From: Marinicellulosiphila megalodicopiae
GTDB taxonomy: Bacteria > Pseudomonadota > Gammaproteobacteria > Pseudomonadales > Natronospirillaceae
Assembly: GCF_045862395.1 (NCBI RefSeq)
Contig: NZ_AP023087.1
Span: forward strand, 3,596,001 to 3,660,000
Direction: 5' to 3'
Length of the DNA: 64,000 nt
Each line of letters starts with the position of its first letter. The first letter of the stretch is position 1. The notes beneath the pieces were generated by a model. The model worked only from the letters and a program-made list of their open reading frames with translations. It made no database searches and was not told where the DNA came from. Position numbers and translations under genes: made by a program. Positions 43,217-52,213 of this stretch are shown here, piece after piece.

Positions 43217-44041
43217 CTAAACCTTCAACTTTGTTTTTCTTAATTCAGAAGGCGTTAATGAAAAATGTTTTTTAAATCGATCTGTAAAACGTGACTGAGA
43301 TTGATATCCACATTGCTGCGCAATCAGTCCTATTCCAATATTTGTGGTTTGTAAAAGATGCAAACCCAGACCCATTTTTGCTCGGTCTTTTATTTCTGAA
43401 ACGCTTGTATTTTCATTTTTTAATTTTCGTCGCAGCGTGGATTCACTGACATTTAATTGATCACAAATAAAATCCGTCGTAATAGTTTGAAACTCATTAG
43501 CAATAAACAAATCATGAATTTTATGACTCACTCTAGGTTTTCGCATCATGGATATGACCTGTGTATATCCCATATGATGCATCATAGTTAATATTTCTTT
43601 TTTACGTGAATGAATAATTAAATCCGGTGCCCATGTTGAACACAACACAAATTGTTGTAAGCATTGCTCTAATTCAACGTTAGTATCACCCACAAAATAC
43701 TCCATATCTGGCTCTTGATTATTTGGAATGTCTTGAAAATCTTCATACTCAAACTCAATCAACAATGCAAAATACTCTTTATTTTCAGGTATATTTCTCA
43801 TATTAATTGCAGGACTATCAGATAAAAACACAAACTGCCCTGAGTAACAATTTAGCTCATTTTGCTTTCCTAATTGTTTATTTCCGCATAACACAAATAT
43901 AAGCAATGGCTTTGCAATAGGCACATTCAACAAATTTTGCTCATGCACAGATGTATAAACAGAAAATGGCAGTGCACGTCTATTATTTTGAGTTAACATT
44001 CGATTAACCGTTTTTATTAATTTCTTCATTTTTGCACTCAA
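43217..44041 (-). CDS. AraC-family transcriptional regulator
   Basis: In this 274-residue protein, the C-terminal 100 residues form the AraC double helix-turn-helix (ITTDFICDQLNVSESTLRRKLK; IGLIAQQCGYQSQSRFTDRFKKHFSLTPSELRK). The N-terminal part is a cupin-like effector domain (LPFSVYTSVHEQNLLNVPIAKP, FVFLSDSPAINMRNIP). It resembles the YqhC/virulence-type regulators loosely. It sits upstream of the PEBP gene on the same strand (89 bp apart), so it may control it or itself. Confidence 0.9.
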   Translation of the reverse strand: MSAKMKKLIKTVNRMLTQNNRRALPFSVYTSVHEQNLLNVPIAKPLLIFVLCGNKQLGKQNELNCYSGQFVFLSDSPAINMRNIPENKEYFALLIEFEYEDFQDIPNNQEPDMEYFVGDTNVELEQCLQQFVLCSTWAPDLIIHSRKKEILTMMHHMGYTQVISMMRKPRVSHKIHDLFIANEFQTITTDFICDQLNVSESTLRRKLKNENTSVSEIKDRAKMGLGLHLLQTTNIGIGLIAQQCGYQSQSRFTDRFKKHFSLTPSELRKTKLKV

Positions 44042-44115
44042 TTTTAATCAGTTTCTAATAACTGAATGAAAAGAATATTTGTTTTTCAAAGCAAGCTTCA
44101 ATCGATATTTAAGAT

Positions 44116-44147
44116 AAAAAAAAGCCAGCATTCGCTGGCTTTTTTTA
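44116..44147. terminator. Terminator of the sec operon
   Basis: GCCAGC and GCTGGC arms around ATTC are extended by A and T runs, 17 bp after the secF stop. It is symmetrical and could also face the AraC side. Confidence 0.88.
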
Positions 44148-44163
44148 AAAAATCATTCAGAGA

Positions 44164-45099
44164 TTAATCGTCTTTATTTAACCAATCTGGAATATCTTCC
44201 TCTTCACCGTCTTCAGCTTTTACTGTTACCAGTAAATCTTTACGCTCAACAGCCATTAACATTAATACGTTTGCCGCTACATAAATAGATGAATATGTAC
44301 CAATTAAAACCCCCACAAATAAAGCTAATGAGAATCCAAACAAACTGTCGCCACCAAATATTAATAATGCACCTAACACCATTAACGTTGTAACAGAGGT
44401 GATAATTGTACGACCTAGTGTTTCATTTAATGAACGGTCAATAATGTAATCAACCTCTTCACGATTTACATTTCTGAAGTTTTCACGGATTCGATCCGAT
44501 ACTACAATCGTATCGTTTAACGAGTAACCGATAACAGCAAGTACCGCTGCTAATACTGATTGGTCAAAGTTAAATTGAAAGACACTGAAAAAACCTAATG
44601 TAATGATCACATCGTGTATTAATGCCGCTACCGCACCGACTGAAAATTTGAATTGGAAACGTAAACCTACGTATAGCATGACTAACGCTAAGGCGATTAA
44701 CATTGCTGTTAAACCTGTCCATTTCATTTCTTCACCAAATGATGCAGACATTACTTGTGGCGATGCCTCGATCACTTCACCAAATTTATCACCAATTAAT
44801 TGAACAATGGTGTCTGGTGCTTCTTGATTGTCCGCTTTTACACGAACTAATAATTGCGTGTCACCACCAATAGTTTGTACTTTAGCACCAGGAAATTGTG
44901 GATCTAAAATAGTTTGTACATCACTTGCCACTACCGAGTCTTGCATAGTGATTTTAACTTCAGTACCACCAGAAAAATCAATGCCGTAGTTTAATCCACG
45001 AAACGATAACGATGCAATTGAGATGACAATTAATACTAATGAAAAAATTCCAGCATATTTACGATACGCCATAAATGGAAATAATTTTTGTTCACTCAT
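44164..45099 (-). CDS. secF: Protein translocase subunit SecF
   Basis: SecF pairs with SecD to use proton motive force in late protein export through SecYEG. The 311-residue protein has TM1 at about 14-30, a periplasmic domain beginning GLNYGIDFSGGTEVKI, and five more membrane helices carrying VLAAVLAVIGYSLNDTIVVSDRIREN and LGRTIITSVTTLMVLGALLIFGG. An AGGAG ribosome site precedes the start. It lies 9 bp after secD. Confidence 0.98.
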   Translation of the reverse strand: MSEQKLFPFMAYRKYAGIFSLVLIVISIASLSFRGLNYGIDFSGGTEVKITMQDSVVASDVQTILDPQFPGAKVQTIGGDTQLLVRVKADNQEAPDTIVQLIGDKFGEVIEASPQVMSASFGEEMKWTGLTAMLIALALVMLYVGLRFQFKFSVGAVAALIHDVIITLGFFSVFQFNFDQSVLAAVLAVIGYSLNDTIVVSDRIRENFRNVNREEVDYIIDRSLNETLGRTIITSVTTLMVLGALLIFGGDSLFGFSLALFVGVLIGTYSSIYVAANVLMLMAVERKDLLVTVKAEDGEEEDIPDWLNKDD

Positions 45100-45108
45100 G
45101 TCGTGCTC

Positions 45109-46968
45109 CTAAATTGAAAGTTTTTTCACTTCGCGTCCGCCGTACCATAAATTGGTAAGCGCACGTGTGACTAAAATGGCAGTAAACATTGACACTAAAA
45201 TACCGATACCTAATGTCACAGCAAACCCTTTAATTGGACCAGAGCCAATTAAGAATAAAATCGCTGCCACAATGAATGTCGTAATGTTTGCATCTAAAAT
45301 AGTTACGTAAGCACGATCGTAACCGGCTGAAATTGCTTGCTGAATACCCAATCCGTTTTTAAGTTCCTCACGAATACGCGAGAAAATAAGTACGTTTGCA
45401 TCCACCGCCATACCAACGGTTAATACGATACCTGCAATACCAGGTAATGTGAGTGTCGCGCCCATAATGGACATAATTGCCATCAACATAACTAAATTTA
45501 AAATTAATGCGATGTTGGCAAACAAACCAAATAAACGATAAGTGACCAACATAAATACAAACACTAAAGCGAAACCGATGATCACAGACATGACACCCAC
45601 TTTAATGTTTTCAGCACCTAAGCTTGGACCAATATCATAAGAGGCAATGTTACGCATAGGTGCTGCTAATGAACCCGCACTGATTAAGTTTGCAAGTTCT
45701 GTCGCTTCTACTTGAGAAAAATTACCAGTGATTTGGAACGAGCTACCAAATTTGCCTTGGATCGTTGCCATGCTGATGATCTCTTCGGTACGCTTCGTAT
45801 CCCAATCAACAACAACTTCGCCATCTTTTTGGGTGTATACTTTTTCAGAAACGTTATCAATAAACACCACGGCCATTCTTTTTTGTAAATTTGCTGTAGT
45901 AGTATCAAACATTTTATTACCACCAAGGGCAGATAAAGATAAGCTCACAGCATAGGTAGAGGTGTTTTGTGCATTAGGTGCAGCAGAAGCAGAGGCTACT
46001 TCAGAACCTGTGATAATAATTTCTTTTTGTAAACGCTCTGTTCCAAAACCAATCCCATCTTTATAGGGTAATGTGATGTAAGGACCTTCACCTAAGTATT
46101 CAATTCTGAATTCTAAGTTTGCGTTAGAGCCTAATATTTTTTCAGCTGCCGTAGCATCTTGAATGCCCGGTAATTCAATGACGATTCGGTTACGACCTTG
46201 ACGGGTTATGCTCGATTCTTTATTACCTAACATGTTGACACGTTGGTTATAAACAATGATGTTTTGATTAATTACGTAATCTTCAAACTGCGCAATACGA
46301 GAATCTGAGTAAGATAAGTAAATTTTTAATTGAGGTTCATCTAAAAGTGGTTGAGAAAAATCCACATTATTTGTTTCTAAATACGACACTGCACGATCAA
46401 AAGCGGTTTTGCTTTTCAACGATAACTCAATGCGTAAATCTGTTGTTACTTTTGCATTACGAAGATTAATAAACTCATCGCCTTTGCCTTTACGAAATGT
46501 AGACTTAATATCTTCAGCGCTGCTATCTAAACGGGTCTTGATATAATGGTCCATGTCCACTTCTTTTAAGAAGTAAATTCCGCCTGCCAAATCCAAACCT
46601 TTAGACATAGGCTTGCCGCCTAAATTTTCTAACCATTGTGGTGTGGTGGATGCTTGCGCTAACCCCACAACATAATCGCTACCTAAGTTTTGATCTAATA
46701 CTGCCTTGGCTTTAGATTGTTGATCGGCTGGTAATCTTAATAATAAGTTAAAGGCGTCGTTTTGTTCGCCAAACACTTCAATGCCTTCTGCTTTTAATGC
46801 AGCAATGGCTTGGTCATGTATTTTTTGGCTTAATGCTGTGCCAGCTTTTGTTGCTGTTACTTGCACCGCTTTATCTGGTTGATACATATTAGGCATGGCA
46901 TAGATAACGCTTATGACGATAATCGTCACAATCATTATATATTTCCATACTGAAAATCTATTTAGCAT
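45109..46968 (-). CDS. secD: Protein translocase subunit SecD
   Basis: The 619-residue length is typical. TM1 is at about 8-26, followed by the large periplasmic P1 region (GLDLAGGIYFLKEVDM, GRNRIVIELPGIQDATAAEKILG). Five C-terminal membrane helices carry GMAVDANVLIFSRIREEL and ATILDANITTFIVAAILFL. SecD and SecF together drive the later steps of secretion. The gene lies between yajC and secF on the minus strand. Confidence 0.98.
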   Translation of the reverse strand: MLNRFSVWKYIMIVTIIVISVIYAMPNMYQPDKAVQVTATKAGTALSQKIHDQAIAALKAEGIEVFGEQNDAFNLLLRLPADQQSKAKAVLDQNLGSDYVVGLAQASTTPQWLENLGGKPMSKGLDLAGGIYFLKEVDMDHYIKTRLDSSAEDIKSTFRKGKGDEFINLRNAKVTTDLRIELSLKSKTAFDRAVSYLETNNVDFSQPLLDEPQLKIYLSYSDSRIAQFEDYVINQNIIVYNQRVNMLGNKESSITRQGRNRIVIELPGIQDATAAEKILGSNANLEFRIEYLGEGPYITLPYKDGIGFGTERLQKEIIITGSEVASASAAPNAQNTSTYAVSLSLSALGGNKMFDTTTANLQKRMAVVFIDNVSEKVYTQKDGEVVVDWDTKRTEEIISMATIQGKFGSSFQITGNFSQVEATELANLISAGSLAAPMRNIASYDIGPSLGAENIKVGVMSVIIGFALVFVFMLVTYRLFGLFANIALILNLVMLMAIMSIMGATLTLPGIAGIVLTVGMAVDANVLIFSRIREELKNGLGIQQAISAGYDRAYVTILDANITTFIVAAILFLIGSGPIKGFAVTLGIGILVSMFTAILVTRALTNLWYGGREVKKLSI

Positions 46969-47016
46969 GTCATTATCCTATTTCAAAATATGTTGATTTA
47001 TTAGAAAATTAAAAGC

Positions 47017-47041
47017 AAAAAAGGCCTTACGGCCTTTTTAT
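47017..47041. terminator. Terminator between yajC and secD
   Basis: AAAAAAGGCC and GGCCTTTTTA arms surround TTAC. It can end the queA-tgt-yajC transcript or attenuate entry into secD. Confidence 0.8.
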
Positions 47042-47050
47042 TTAACAGAA

Positions 47051-47440
47051 TTATTTACCGTCTTTGTAATTTTTAATCGTGCCCTTTGGTAATGTGTTTG
47101 TTATATGTCCTTTTTGAACCGTTAACAAAACACCGCCATCTACTAATTCGATGGTTGCGTATTCGTCAGTGATTTTAGTTACTTTACCCAAAATACCTGC
47201 AGTAGTTAATACTTCGTCGCCTTTTGAAATGGCACTCATTAACGCTTTGTGTTCTTTAGATTTTTTCTGTTGTGGACGAATCATCATGAAATACATCAAG
47301 ACCATTAAGCCACCAAAAGCAAAAAATGGCATCAATTCACCACCTTGTGGTGTTGCAGTTCCGTCTGCAGCAACCGTTGGACCACAAGACGCCAGCATTA
47401 ATGCAGGCACAGTTAGTAAAGATAGAGTACGTTTTAACAT
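47051..47440 (-). CDS. yajC: Sec translocon accessory protein YajC
   Basis: YajC joins the SecDF complex. The 129-residue protein carries a lipobox-like ALMLASC near the N-terminus, a single membrane helix at about 38-57 (FFAFGGLMVLMYFMMIRPQQKK) and the cytoplasmic domain ISKGDEVLTTAGILGKVTKI. The upstream hydrophobic stretch makes it slightly longer than E. coli YajC (110 residues). Order and strand match the tgt-yajC-secDF cluster. Confidence 0.95.
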   Translation of the reverse strand: MLKRTLSLLTVPALMLASCGPTVAADGTATPQGGELMPFFAFGGLMVLMYFMMIRPQQKKSKEHKALMSAISKGDEVLTTAGILGKVTKITDEYATIELVDGGVLLTVQKGHITNTLPKGTIKNYKDGK

Positions 47441-47480
47441 GGTTATTTTTCCTGTAAGTAAATAATTAATTGTTTAAGTT

Positions 47481-48644
47481 TTATGATTCGGTGGTAGATG
47501 GGGGCGTTTGCCCTCTTTTTCTATAGAAAGTTTCAACAAATTCGCCAAATGTCTCATTTTCTAAGGCATCGCGCATTTGTTGCATCAATGTTTGGTAATA
47601 ACGCAGGTTATGAATGGTGTTCAATTGTGCACCTAGCATTTCTTTACACTTATCTAAATGATGTAAATACGCTTTTGATACATTTTTACATGTATAACAA
47701 TCGCATTCTGGATCAAGTGCCGTTGTGTCGTGTTTGTTTTTGGCATTTCGAATGCGCACAATACCTTCTGATGTAAACAAGTGACCGTTTCGTGCATTAC
47801 GCGTTGGCATTACACAGTCAAACATATCCACACCGCGGCTGACCGCTTCAACTAAATCTTCCGGTGTGCCCACGCCCATTAAATAGCGCGGCTTGTCTTC
47901 TGGCATTTCGTTGGCCACGCAATCTAATACTTTTAGCATTTCTTCTTTTGGCTCGCCCACTGATAAACCACCAATCGCGTAACCGTCAAAATCAATATCA
48001 ACCAACCCTTGCAAAGATTCTTTACGAAGATGCTCGTACATACCGCCTTGAATAATACCAAATAACGCAGACGGGTTATCACCATGGGCTTCTTTAGAAC
48101 GTTTTGCCCAACGCATAGACAAGCTCATTGAATCTTTGGCTTGTTTTTCAGTGGCTGGAAACGGCGTACATTCGTCAAAAATCATCACGATGTCTGAGCC
48201 TAAATCTTTTTGCACTTGCATGGAGATTTCAGGAGTTAATTCTACTTTAGCGCCATCTACTGGTGAGCGGAACGTCACGCCCTTTTCAGTGATTTTACGC
48301 ATTTTACCCAATGAGAAAACCTGAAATCCGCCGGAGTCCGTTAAGATCGGCTTTTTCCAACAAATAAAATCATGCAAATCGCCGTGCTTTTTGATGATTT
48401 CAGTACCTGGTCGTAACATCAAATGAAAGGTGTTACCCAAAATAACATCGGCACCAATTTCTTCGATATCACGAGGCAACATGCCCTTAACCGTACCGTA
48501 AGTGCCCACTGGCATAAATGCTGGGGTTTCGATTTTGCCACGAGGAAAATCTAATGTGGCACGGCGCGCTAGGGTTTTGCTGTCTTTCGCTTTTAAATCA
48601 AACGTCATAAAACACTGACGGTTGCTCTTTTTTGAATCGCTCAA
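47481..48644 (-). CDS. tgt: Queuine tRNA-ribosyltransferase
   Basis: Tgt exchanges guanine-34 of GUN anticodons for preQ1. The 387-residue protein has the nucleophile and base-recognition motifs: ILTDSGGFQVFSLG, FDECTPFPA, GGLSVGEPKEE and FDCVMPTRNARNG. The zinc site is CDCYTCKNVSKAYLHHL (three Cys and one His). It starts one base after queA ends. The usual start near MTFDLKAKD may be the true one; the N-terminal dozen residues SDSKKSNRQCF are not needed. Confidence 0.98.
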   Translation of the reverse strand: MSDSKKSNRQCFMTFDLKAKDSKTLARRATLDFPRGKIETPAFMPVGTYGTVKGMLPRDIEEIGADVILGNTFHLMLRPGTEIIKKHGDLHDFICWKKPILTDSGGFQVFSLGKMRKITEKGVTFRSPVDGAKVELTPEISMQVQKDLGSDIVMIFDECTPFPATEKQAKDSMSLSMRWAKRSKEAHGDNPSALFGIIQGGMYEHLRKESLQGLVDIDFDGYAIGGLSVGEPKEEMLKVLDCVANEMPEDKPRYLMGVGTPEDLVEAVSRGVDMFDCVMPTRNARNGHLFTSEGIVRIRNAKNKHDTTALDPECDCYTCKNVSKAYLHHLDKCKEMLGAQLNTIHNLRYYQTLMQQMRDALENETFGEFVETFYRKRGQTPPSTTES

Positions 48645-49691
48645 TTAACTCTCCTGTGGCTCAATGCGGTTACTTAAAAACATCGCATCGCCATAACTGT
48701 AAAATCGGTATTTGTTTTGAATTGCTTGCTCATAAGCGCCCATCATTGTGGACGTGCCACAAAAAGCGCTGACCAACATTAATAATGTGGATTTTGGTAA
48801 GTGAAAGTTAGTGATCATTGCGTCAACGACTTTGAATTTAAATCCAGGGAAAATAAAGATATCCGAATCCCCTTCAAACGCATCGATAATGCCGTCACTT
48901 GCACGAGCGGCGGTTTCTAAACTGCGCACAGTCGTTGTGCCCACTGCTACCACTTTTTTACCAGATTGTTTGGTTTGTTTAATCACATCACAGACATCTT
49001 GTGGCACATGCAGCCATTCGTGATGCATGATGTGATCTTCTATGCTGTCGACTTTAACAGGGGCAAAGGTGCCCGCGCCAACATGCAAAGTAATGTATTG
49101 AATTTGCACGCCTTTTTGTTCAATGGCTTCAAGCATGGCTTCGTCAAAATGCAAGCCCGCAGTAGGCGCCGCAACGGCTCCTGGGTCTTTTGCATAAACG
49201 GTTTGATATCGATCACGATCCGTTAACTCGTCTTCGCGGCTCATATAAGGCGGCAAAGGCATGTGACCGTTTTTATCTAATAATGGCAAAATGTCCGATT
49301 CAAACTGCAATAAAAACAAGTTCTCTTTACGGCCAATCACTTCAACAGGCACATCACCATCCAAAATCAACTGCGCACCAACTTTAGGACTGCGCGAAGA
49401 TCGAATATGCGCCAACGCCTGATTGTTTTCCATCAAACGCTCAATCAATAACTCAATCTTACCGCCTGATGCTTTTTTGCCATAAATGCGAGCTGGCATT
49501 ACTTTGGTGTTGTTTAACACTAATAAATCACCAGATTCAAGCAAGCCTAATAAATCAGAAAACTGCTTATTTTCAATGCTTTTAGCCTGCCCATCAACAT
49601 GCAACAAACGCGACTGAGTGCGCTGTTCACTAGGGTAGCGGGCAATGAGTTCATCGGGTAATTCAAAATCAAAATCGTCTACGCGTAACAT
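48645..49691 (-). CDS. queA: S-adenosylmethionine:tRNA ribosyltransferase-isomerase
   Basis: QueA transfers the ribose of SAM to preQ1-tRNA to give epoxyqueuosine. The 348-residue protein begins DDFDFELPDELIARYPSEQR, and GDLLVLNNTKVMPAR, YQTVYAKDPGAVAAPTAGLHF and FPGFKFKVVDAMITNFHLP are diagnostic. It is the first gene of the queA-tgt-yajC-secDF cluster, so queuosine synthesis and export genes are linked as in many gammaproteobacteria. Confidence 0.98.
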   Translation of the reverse strand: MLRVDDFDFELPDELIARYPSEQRTQSRLLHVDGQAKSIENKQFSDLLGLLESGDLLVLNNTKVMPARIYGKKASGGKIELLIERLMENNQALAHIRSSRSPKVGAQLILDGDVPVEVIGRKENLFLLQFESDILPLLDKNGHMPLPPYMSREDELTDRDRYQTVYAKDPGAVAAPTAGLHFDEAMLEAIEQKGVQIQYITLHVGAGTFAPVKVDSIEDHIMHHEWLHVPQDVCDVIKQTKQSGKKVVAVGTTTVRSLETAARASDGIIDAFEGDSDIFIFPGFKFKVVDAMITNFHLPKSTLLMLVSAFCGTSTMMGAYEQAIQNKYRFYSYGDAMFLSNRIEPQES

Positions 49692-50015
49692 CAGTCAATA
49701 ATCTACTTATACAACTTAAAAAAAGGTGCGGTATTGTAGCTAAATTTTGCTTGTAGGGCTATTTTGATTTGCGTAGATAGTCGATTGGGCTGGGATTTGG
49801 GGCGGTGGGCACTAACTGAGTAATGGATTAGGTTTGCAACCGACCCATTATATGATTTTGTAGGTTTGGCTTTAGTCTATCAAGCAGCTTAAATGAACCA
49901 ATTTTAATTATTAGATGTCCGACTATTAAAAGCCAAAACACTCATTTCTTAACAAAACAAAGAGTTAAAAAATCTTAAGGATGCGACAGAAGCACACCCT
50001 TTTTTGATGACTGTT
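49692..50015. other. Intergenic stretch between queA and a RAYT gene
   Basis: This holds the queA promoter region on the minus strand and the 3' flank of the downstream RAYT gene. There is no gene, tRNA or clear terminator that I can support. Confidence 0.3.
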
Positions 50016-50861
50016 TCAATATTTATTTTCAATTTGCTTCACTGCTCGACTCACCGTCGCATAGCTCACACCAAAATGTTCACCCACTTTTTCAAGCGTA
50101 TAATGACCACTTAAATACGCCTTTGCCATTGCTTCATTTCGAGTTTTAAATTTGTTTTGATAATAATCTAAGGGTTTAACTGGTTTTAATTTTTGTTTTT
50201 TAGGTACATCAATTAATGATTGATCTAATGAGATTTTACATTGCATGTCCTCAACAAACTCATCGGAACCTAAAAACACCTGATTTTTTAATTGTAACCA
50301 AGGCGAAGGTTGGTTTTTTCCTTCCTTGATAAATGTTCGATATTTCTCAACTGCAGGTTTTCGCATTTTTCCAAAGTTAGATAATACCCAATCAGTTGTT
50401 AAACAATCGTGTTTTTTAGATTGATCAACCGTGCCTCGATAACTGCTCCAAGGCCAATCTTTTGCACTACGAACCATTTGAGCTCTAACAGGGTTCAACA
50501 CAATATAACGACACAACTCCAATAAATGACTGTCTTGTTCAACTAATATCGACTTAAATCGCCCCTGAAATACATGCCCCGCTCGCTTATGCTTCCTATT
50601 AAAATTTTGGGTATAACTCCCATTTATATATTTCATACCCTTTGATAAATTCGCATCAGAGGTTTCAATCAACAAATGATAATGGTTATCCATCAAACAA
50701 TAACCATGACAAATCCAATGATACCGATCACAAGCAGTAGCCAATAATTCCAAAAATCCCGCTCGATCTTTTTCATCAACATAAATATCACCACGAGCAT
50801 TACCTCTCGCAGTGATGTGATACAACGCACCTGCAAATTCAATTCGTAAAGGCCTAGCCAT
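50016..50861 (-). CDS. REP-associated tyrosine transposase with C-terminal helix-turn-helix
   Basis: The 281-residue Y1_Tnp protein begins ARPLRIEFAGALYHITARGN, with the HUH motif NHYH in LMDNHYHLLIE, HVFQGRFKSILVE and the RYIVLNPVRAQMV helix typical of RAYTs. A C-terminal helix-turn-helix (TLEKVGEHFGVSYATVSRAVKQI) is added, as in one common RAYT group. It appears intact. A GTCAGGCCTTACATTTGACA repeat lies about 50-70 bp upstream of the start, and related repeats accompany its truncated copy at 51163. It is a different group from the two 330-residue RAYTs elsewhere in the window. Confidence 0.9.
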   Translation of the reverse strand: MARPLRIEFAGALYHITARGNARGDIYVDEKDRAGFLELLATACDRYHWICHGYCLMDNHYHLLIETSDANLSKGMKYINGSYTQNFNRKHKRAGHVFQGRFKSILVEQDSHLLELCRYIVLNPVRAQMVRSAKDWPWSSYRGTVDQSKKHDCLTTDWVLSNFGKMRKPAVEKYRTFIKEGKNQPSPWLQLKNQVFLGSDEFVEDMQCKISLDQSLIDVPKKQKLKPVKPLDYYQNKFKTRNEAMAKAYLSGHYTLEKVGEHFGVSYATVSRAVKQIENKY

Positions 50862-50911
50862 ACATTATCTACCCATAAATAAAAATTTGATTATAGATAA
50901 GAACTTGGTAA

Positions 50912-50934
50912 TGTCAAATGTAAGGCCTGACCCC
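50912..50934 (-). repeat. GGGGTCAGGCCTTACATTTG repeat, copy 1
   Basis: Minus strand reads GGGGTCAGGCCTTACATTTG then ACAT. The same 20-24 bp occurs around 51078, 51134 and 51407. It precedes the RAYT genes on their strand, so it is probably the repeat mobilised by this RAYT type. Confidence 0.7.
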
Positions 50935-50940
50935 TAAATA

Positions 50941-51013
50941 CATATTTTCTAAAATATGTGCCTTATTTATTTTTAGATGTCATTGGTTTTTATTTAGTTG
51001 CCTGTCCTTGTTG
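50941..51013. repeat. 73-bp direct repeat, left copy
   Basis: Bases 50941-51013 match 53719-53791 with two mismatches. Each copy starts with a CATATTTTCT/AAAATATG palindrome and ends CCTGTCCTTGTTG. Together they bound the 2.7-kb debris region with the RAYT and IS66 fragments, the possible toxin/immunity pair and the second long RAYT. Confidence 0.85.
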
Positions 51014-51022
51014 TTTTGTCTT

Positions 51023-51162
51023 GCCATAAAAAAAGCCTTTTAATAAATGAATATTAAAAGGCTAGTTGATGATTAAGGGGTGTCAAATATAAGGCCTGAC
51101 CCTGTTTTTTAAAGGCTAGTTGATGATTGAGGGGTGTCAAATGTAAGGCCTGACCCTGTTTT
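51023..51162. repeat. Short tandem RAYT-associated repeats
   Basis: A CTTGCCAT-AAAAAAAGCC junction (the RAYT 5' end) is followed by a 12-bp hairpin (AGCCTTTTAATA/TATTAAAAGGCT, 51034-51064). Two tandem units of about 55 bp then read AAAGGCTAGTTGATGATT and GGGGTGTCAAAT.TAAGGCC. A third copy lies at about 51348-51436. The pattern suggests repeated insertion or slippage at one site. Confidence 0.7.
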
Positions 51163-51354
51163 TTATAAATGATAGTGATTATCCATAAGGCAATACCCAT
51201 GACACAACCAATTAAAGCACTCACAAGTATTAGCCAATAAATCTAAAAAAGTATCACGGTCATGATCATCTAAATAAATATTACCACCAGCGTTGCCTCT
51301 AGCCGTGACATGATACAAAGCACCCGCAAATTCAATTCTAAGTGGTCTTGCCAT
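51163..51354 (-). pseudogene. Truncated RAYT (N-terminal fragment)
   Basis: A 63-residue frame closely resembles the first 63 residues of the intact gene at 50016-50861 (ARPLRIEFAGALYHVTARGN start) and breaks off inside the HUH motif at CLMDNHYHL. After that the sequence enters the repeat. The catalytic tyrosine helix is missing, so it cannot be active. Several amino-acid differences show it is an older or separate copy. Confidence 0.9.
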
Positions 51355-51436
51355 AAAAAAGCCTTATAATAAATGAATATTAAAAGGCTAGTTGATGATT
51401 AAGAAGTGTCAAATGTAAGGCCTGACCCCGTTTTTT

Positions 51437-51741
51437 GCACACTTAATCAGTGGGATAATTTAATTAAATATATCGAAAGTGGCGAATATCCGATAGACAA
51501 TAATTTGGTTGAAAATGCCATTAGACCATTTGTAATTGGGCGTAAGAACTGGTTATTTTCAGACACACAAAAAGGTGCACGAGCGAGTGCGAATTTGTAT
51601 AGTTTGATTGAGACTGCGAAAGCCAATGGATTAAATGCGTTTGAATATTTGGAAAAAGTGCTGACAGATCTTCCGAATGCTTCAACGACTGACAAAATCG
51701 AAGCATTATTGCCTTGGAATGTGAAGAACGCGGAAGGATAG
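51437..51741 (+). pseudogene. IS66-family transposase, C-terminal fragment
   Basis: About 100 codons match the C-terminal end of IS66 TnpC transposases: LIKYIESGEYPIDNNLVENA, IRPFVIGRKNWLFSDTQKGA, ASANLYSLIETAKANGL and the final IEALLPWN. The N-terminal part, and the tnpA/tnpB partners, are absent. The fragment begins right after a GTCAGGCCTTAC-type repeat, which marks the breakpoint. Confidence 0.93.
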
Positions 51742-51797
51742 GCGCTTACGATCTATATTTTACCTTGTGTAATAAATTCAGGATTTAAAGATAAAAA

Positions 51798-51825
51798 AAG
51801 GCTAATCTTTTGCAAGATTAGCCTT
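51798..51825 (-). terminator. Terminator after the possible immunity gene
   Basis: AAGGCTAATCTT and AAGATTAGCCTT form a perfect 12-bp stem around TTGC. On the minus strand it is followed by a T run, 44 bp after the 114-residue gene's stop. Confidence 0.85.
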
Positions 51826-51868
51826 GGTTTTACTATGGATGTCTAAGTGATTTTCTTCCTATGGATAT

Positions 51869-52213
51869 CTAAGTTATTTTATTTAATTGTGTTTTTTCAA
51901 TCTTAATTATTAATTCATTTAATTCGTCTACACCAATAATTGCACAAGGGTCTCCAAAATAGTTTTGAAGAGAGGAAGAATTGCCACTCCTTTTCAAAAC
52001 AGCACACTCTTGGCTCAAACACAACTTAAGTAATGAAATGATCACATTATAATCAACCAATTCATTATTGTTAATTAGACAATCTATATAACCATCCAAA
52101 TCAAAACTTTCTTCGATATTAATATCTTTAGAAATTGATTCATCCAATGGGACAAACTCATAAACCGCTGCAGACACCTTAATAATATTTATTTCATCTC
52201 TACTAAAAGTCAA
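51869..52213 (-). CDS. Unknown 114-residue acidic protein, possible immunity protein
   Basis: This small acidic protein (FVPLDESISKDINIEESFDLDGYIDCLI, LNELIIKIEKTQ) has no recognised motif or membrane segment. It overlaps the upstream 73-residue frame by 11 bp on the same strand. Acidic proteins of this size directly after a toxin-like C-terminal module are often immunity proteins of contact-dependent or polymorphic toxin systems, so that role is proposed from context only. A strong terminator follows. Confidence 0.4.
   Translation of the reverse strand: MTFSRDEINIIKVSAAVYEFVPLDESISKDINIEESFDLDGYIDCLINNNELVDYNVIISLLKLCLSQECAVLKRSGNSSSLQNYFGDPCAIIGVDELNELIIKIEKTQLNKIT

Noticed and set aside
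45585..45606. GACACCCACTTT word inside secD considered as another REP-like copy
   Set aside because: It lies in conserved secD coding sequence and lacks the complementary AAGTG arm, so it is a chance match.
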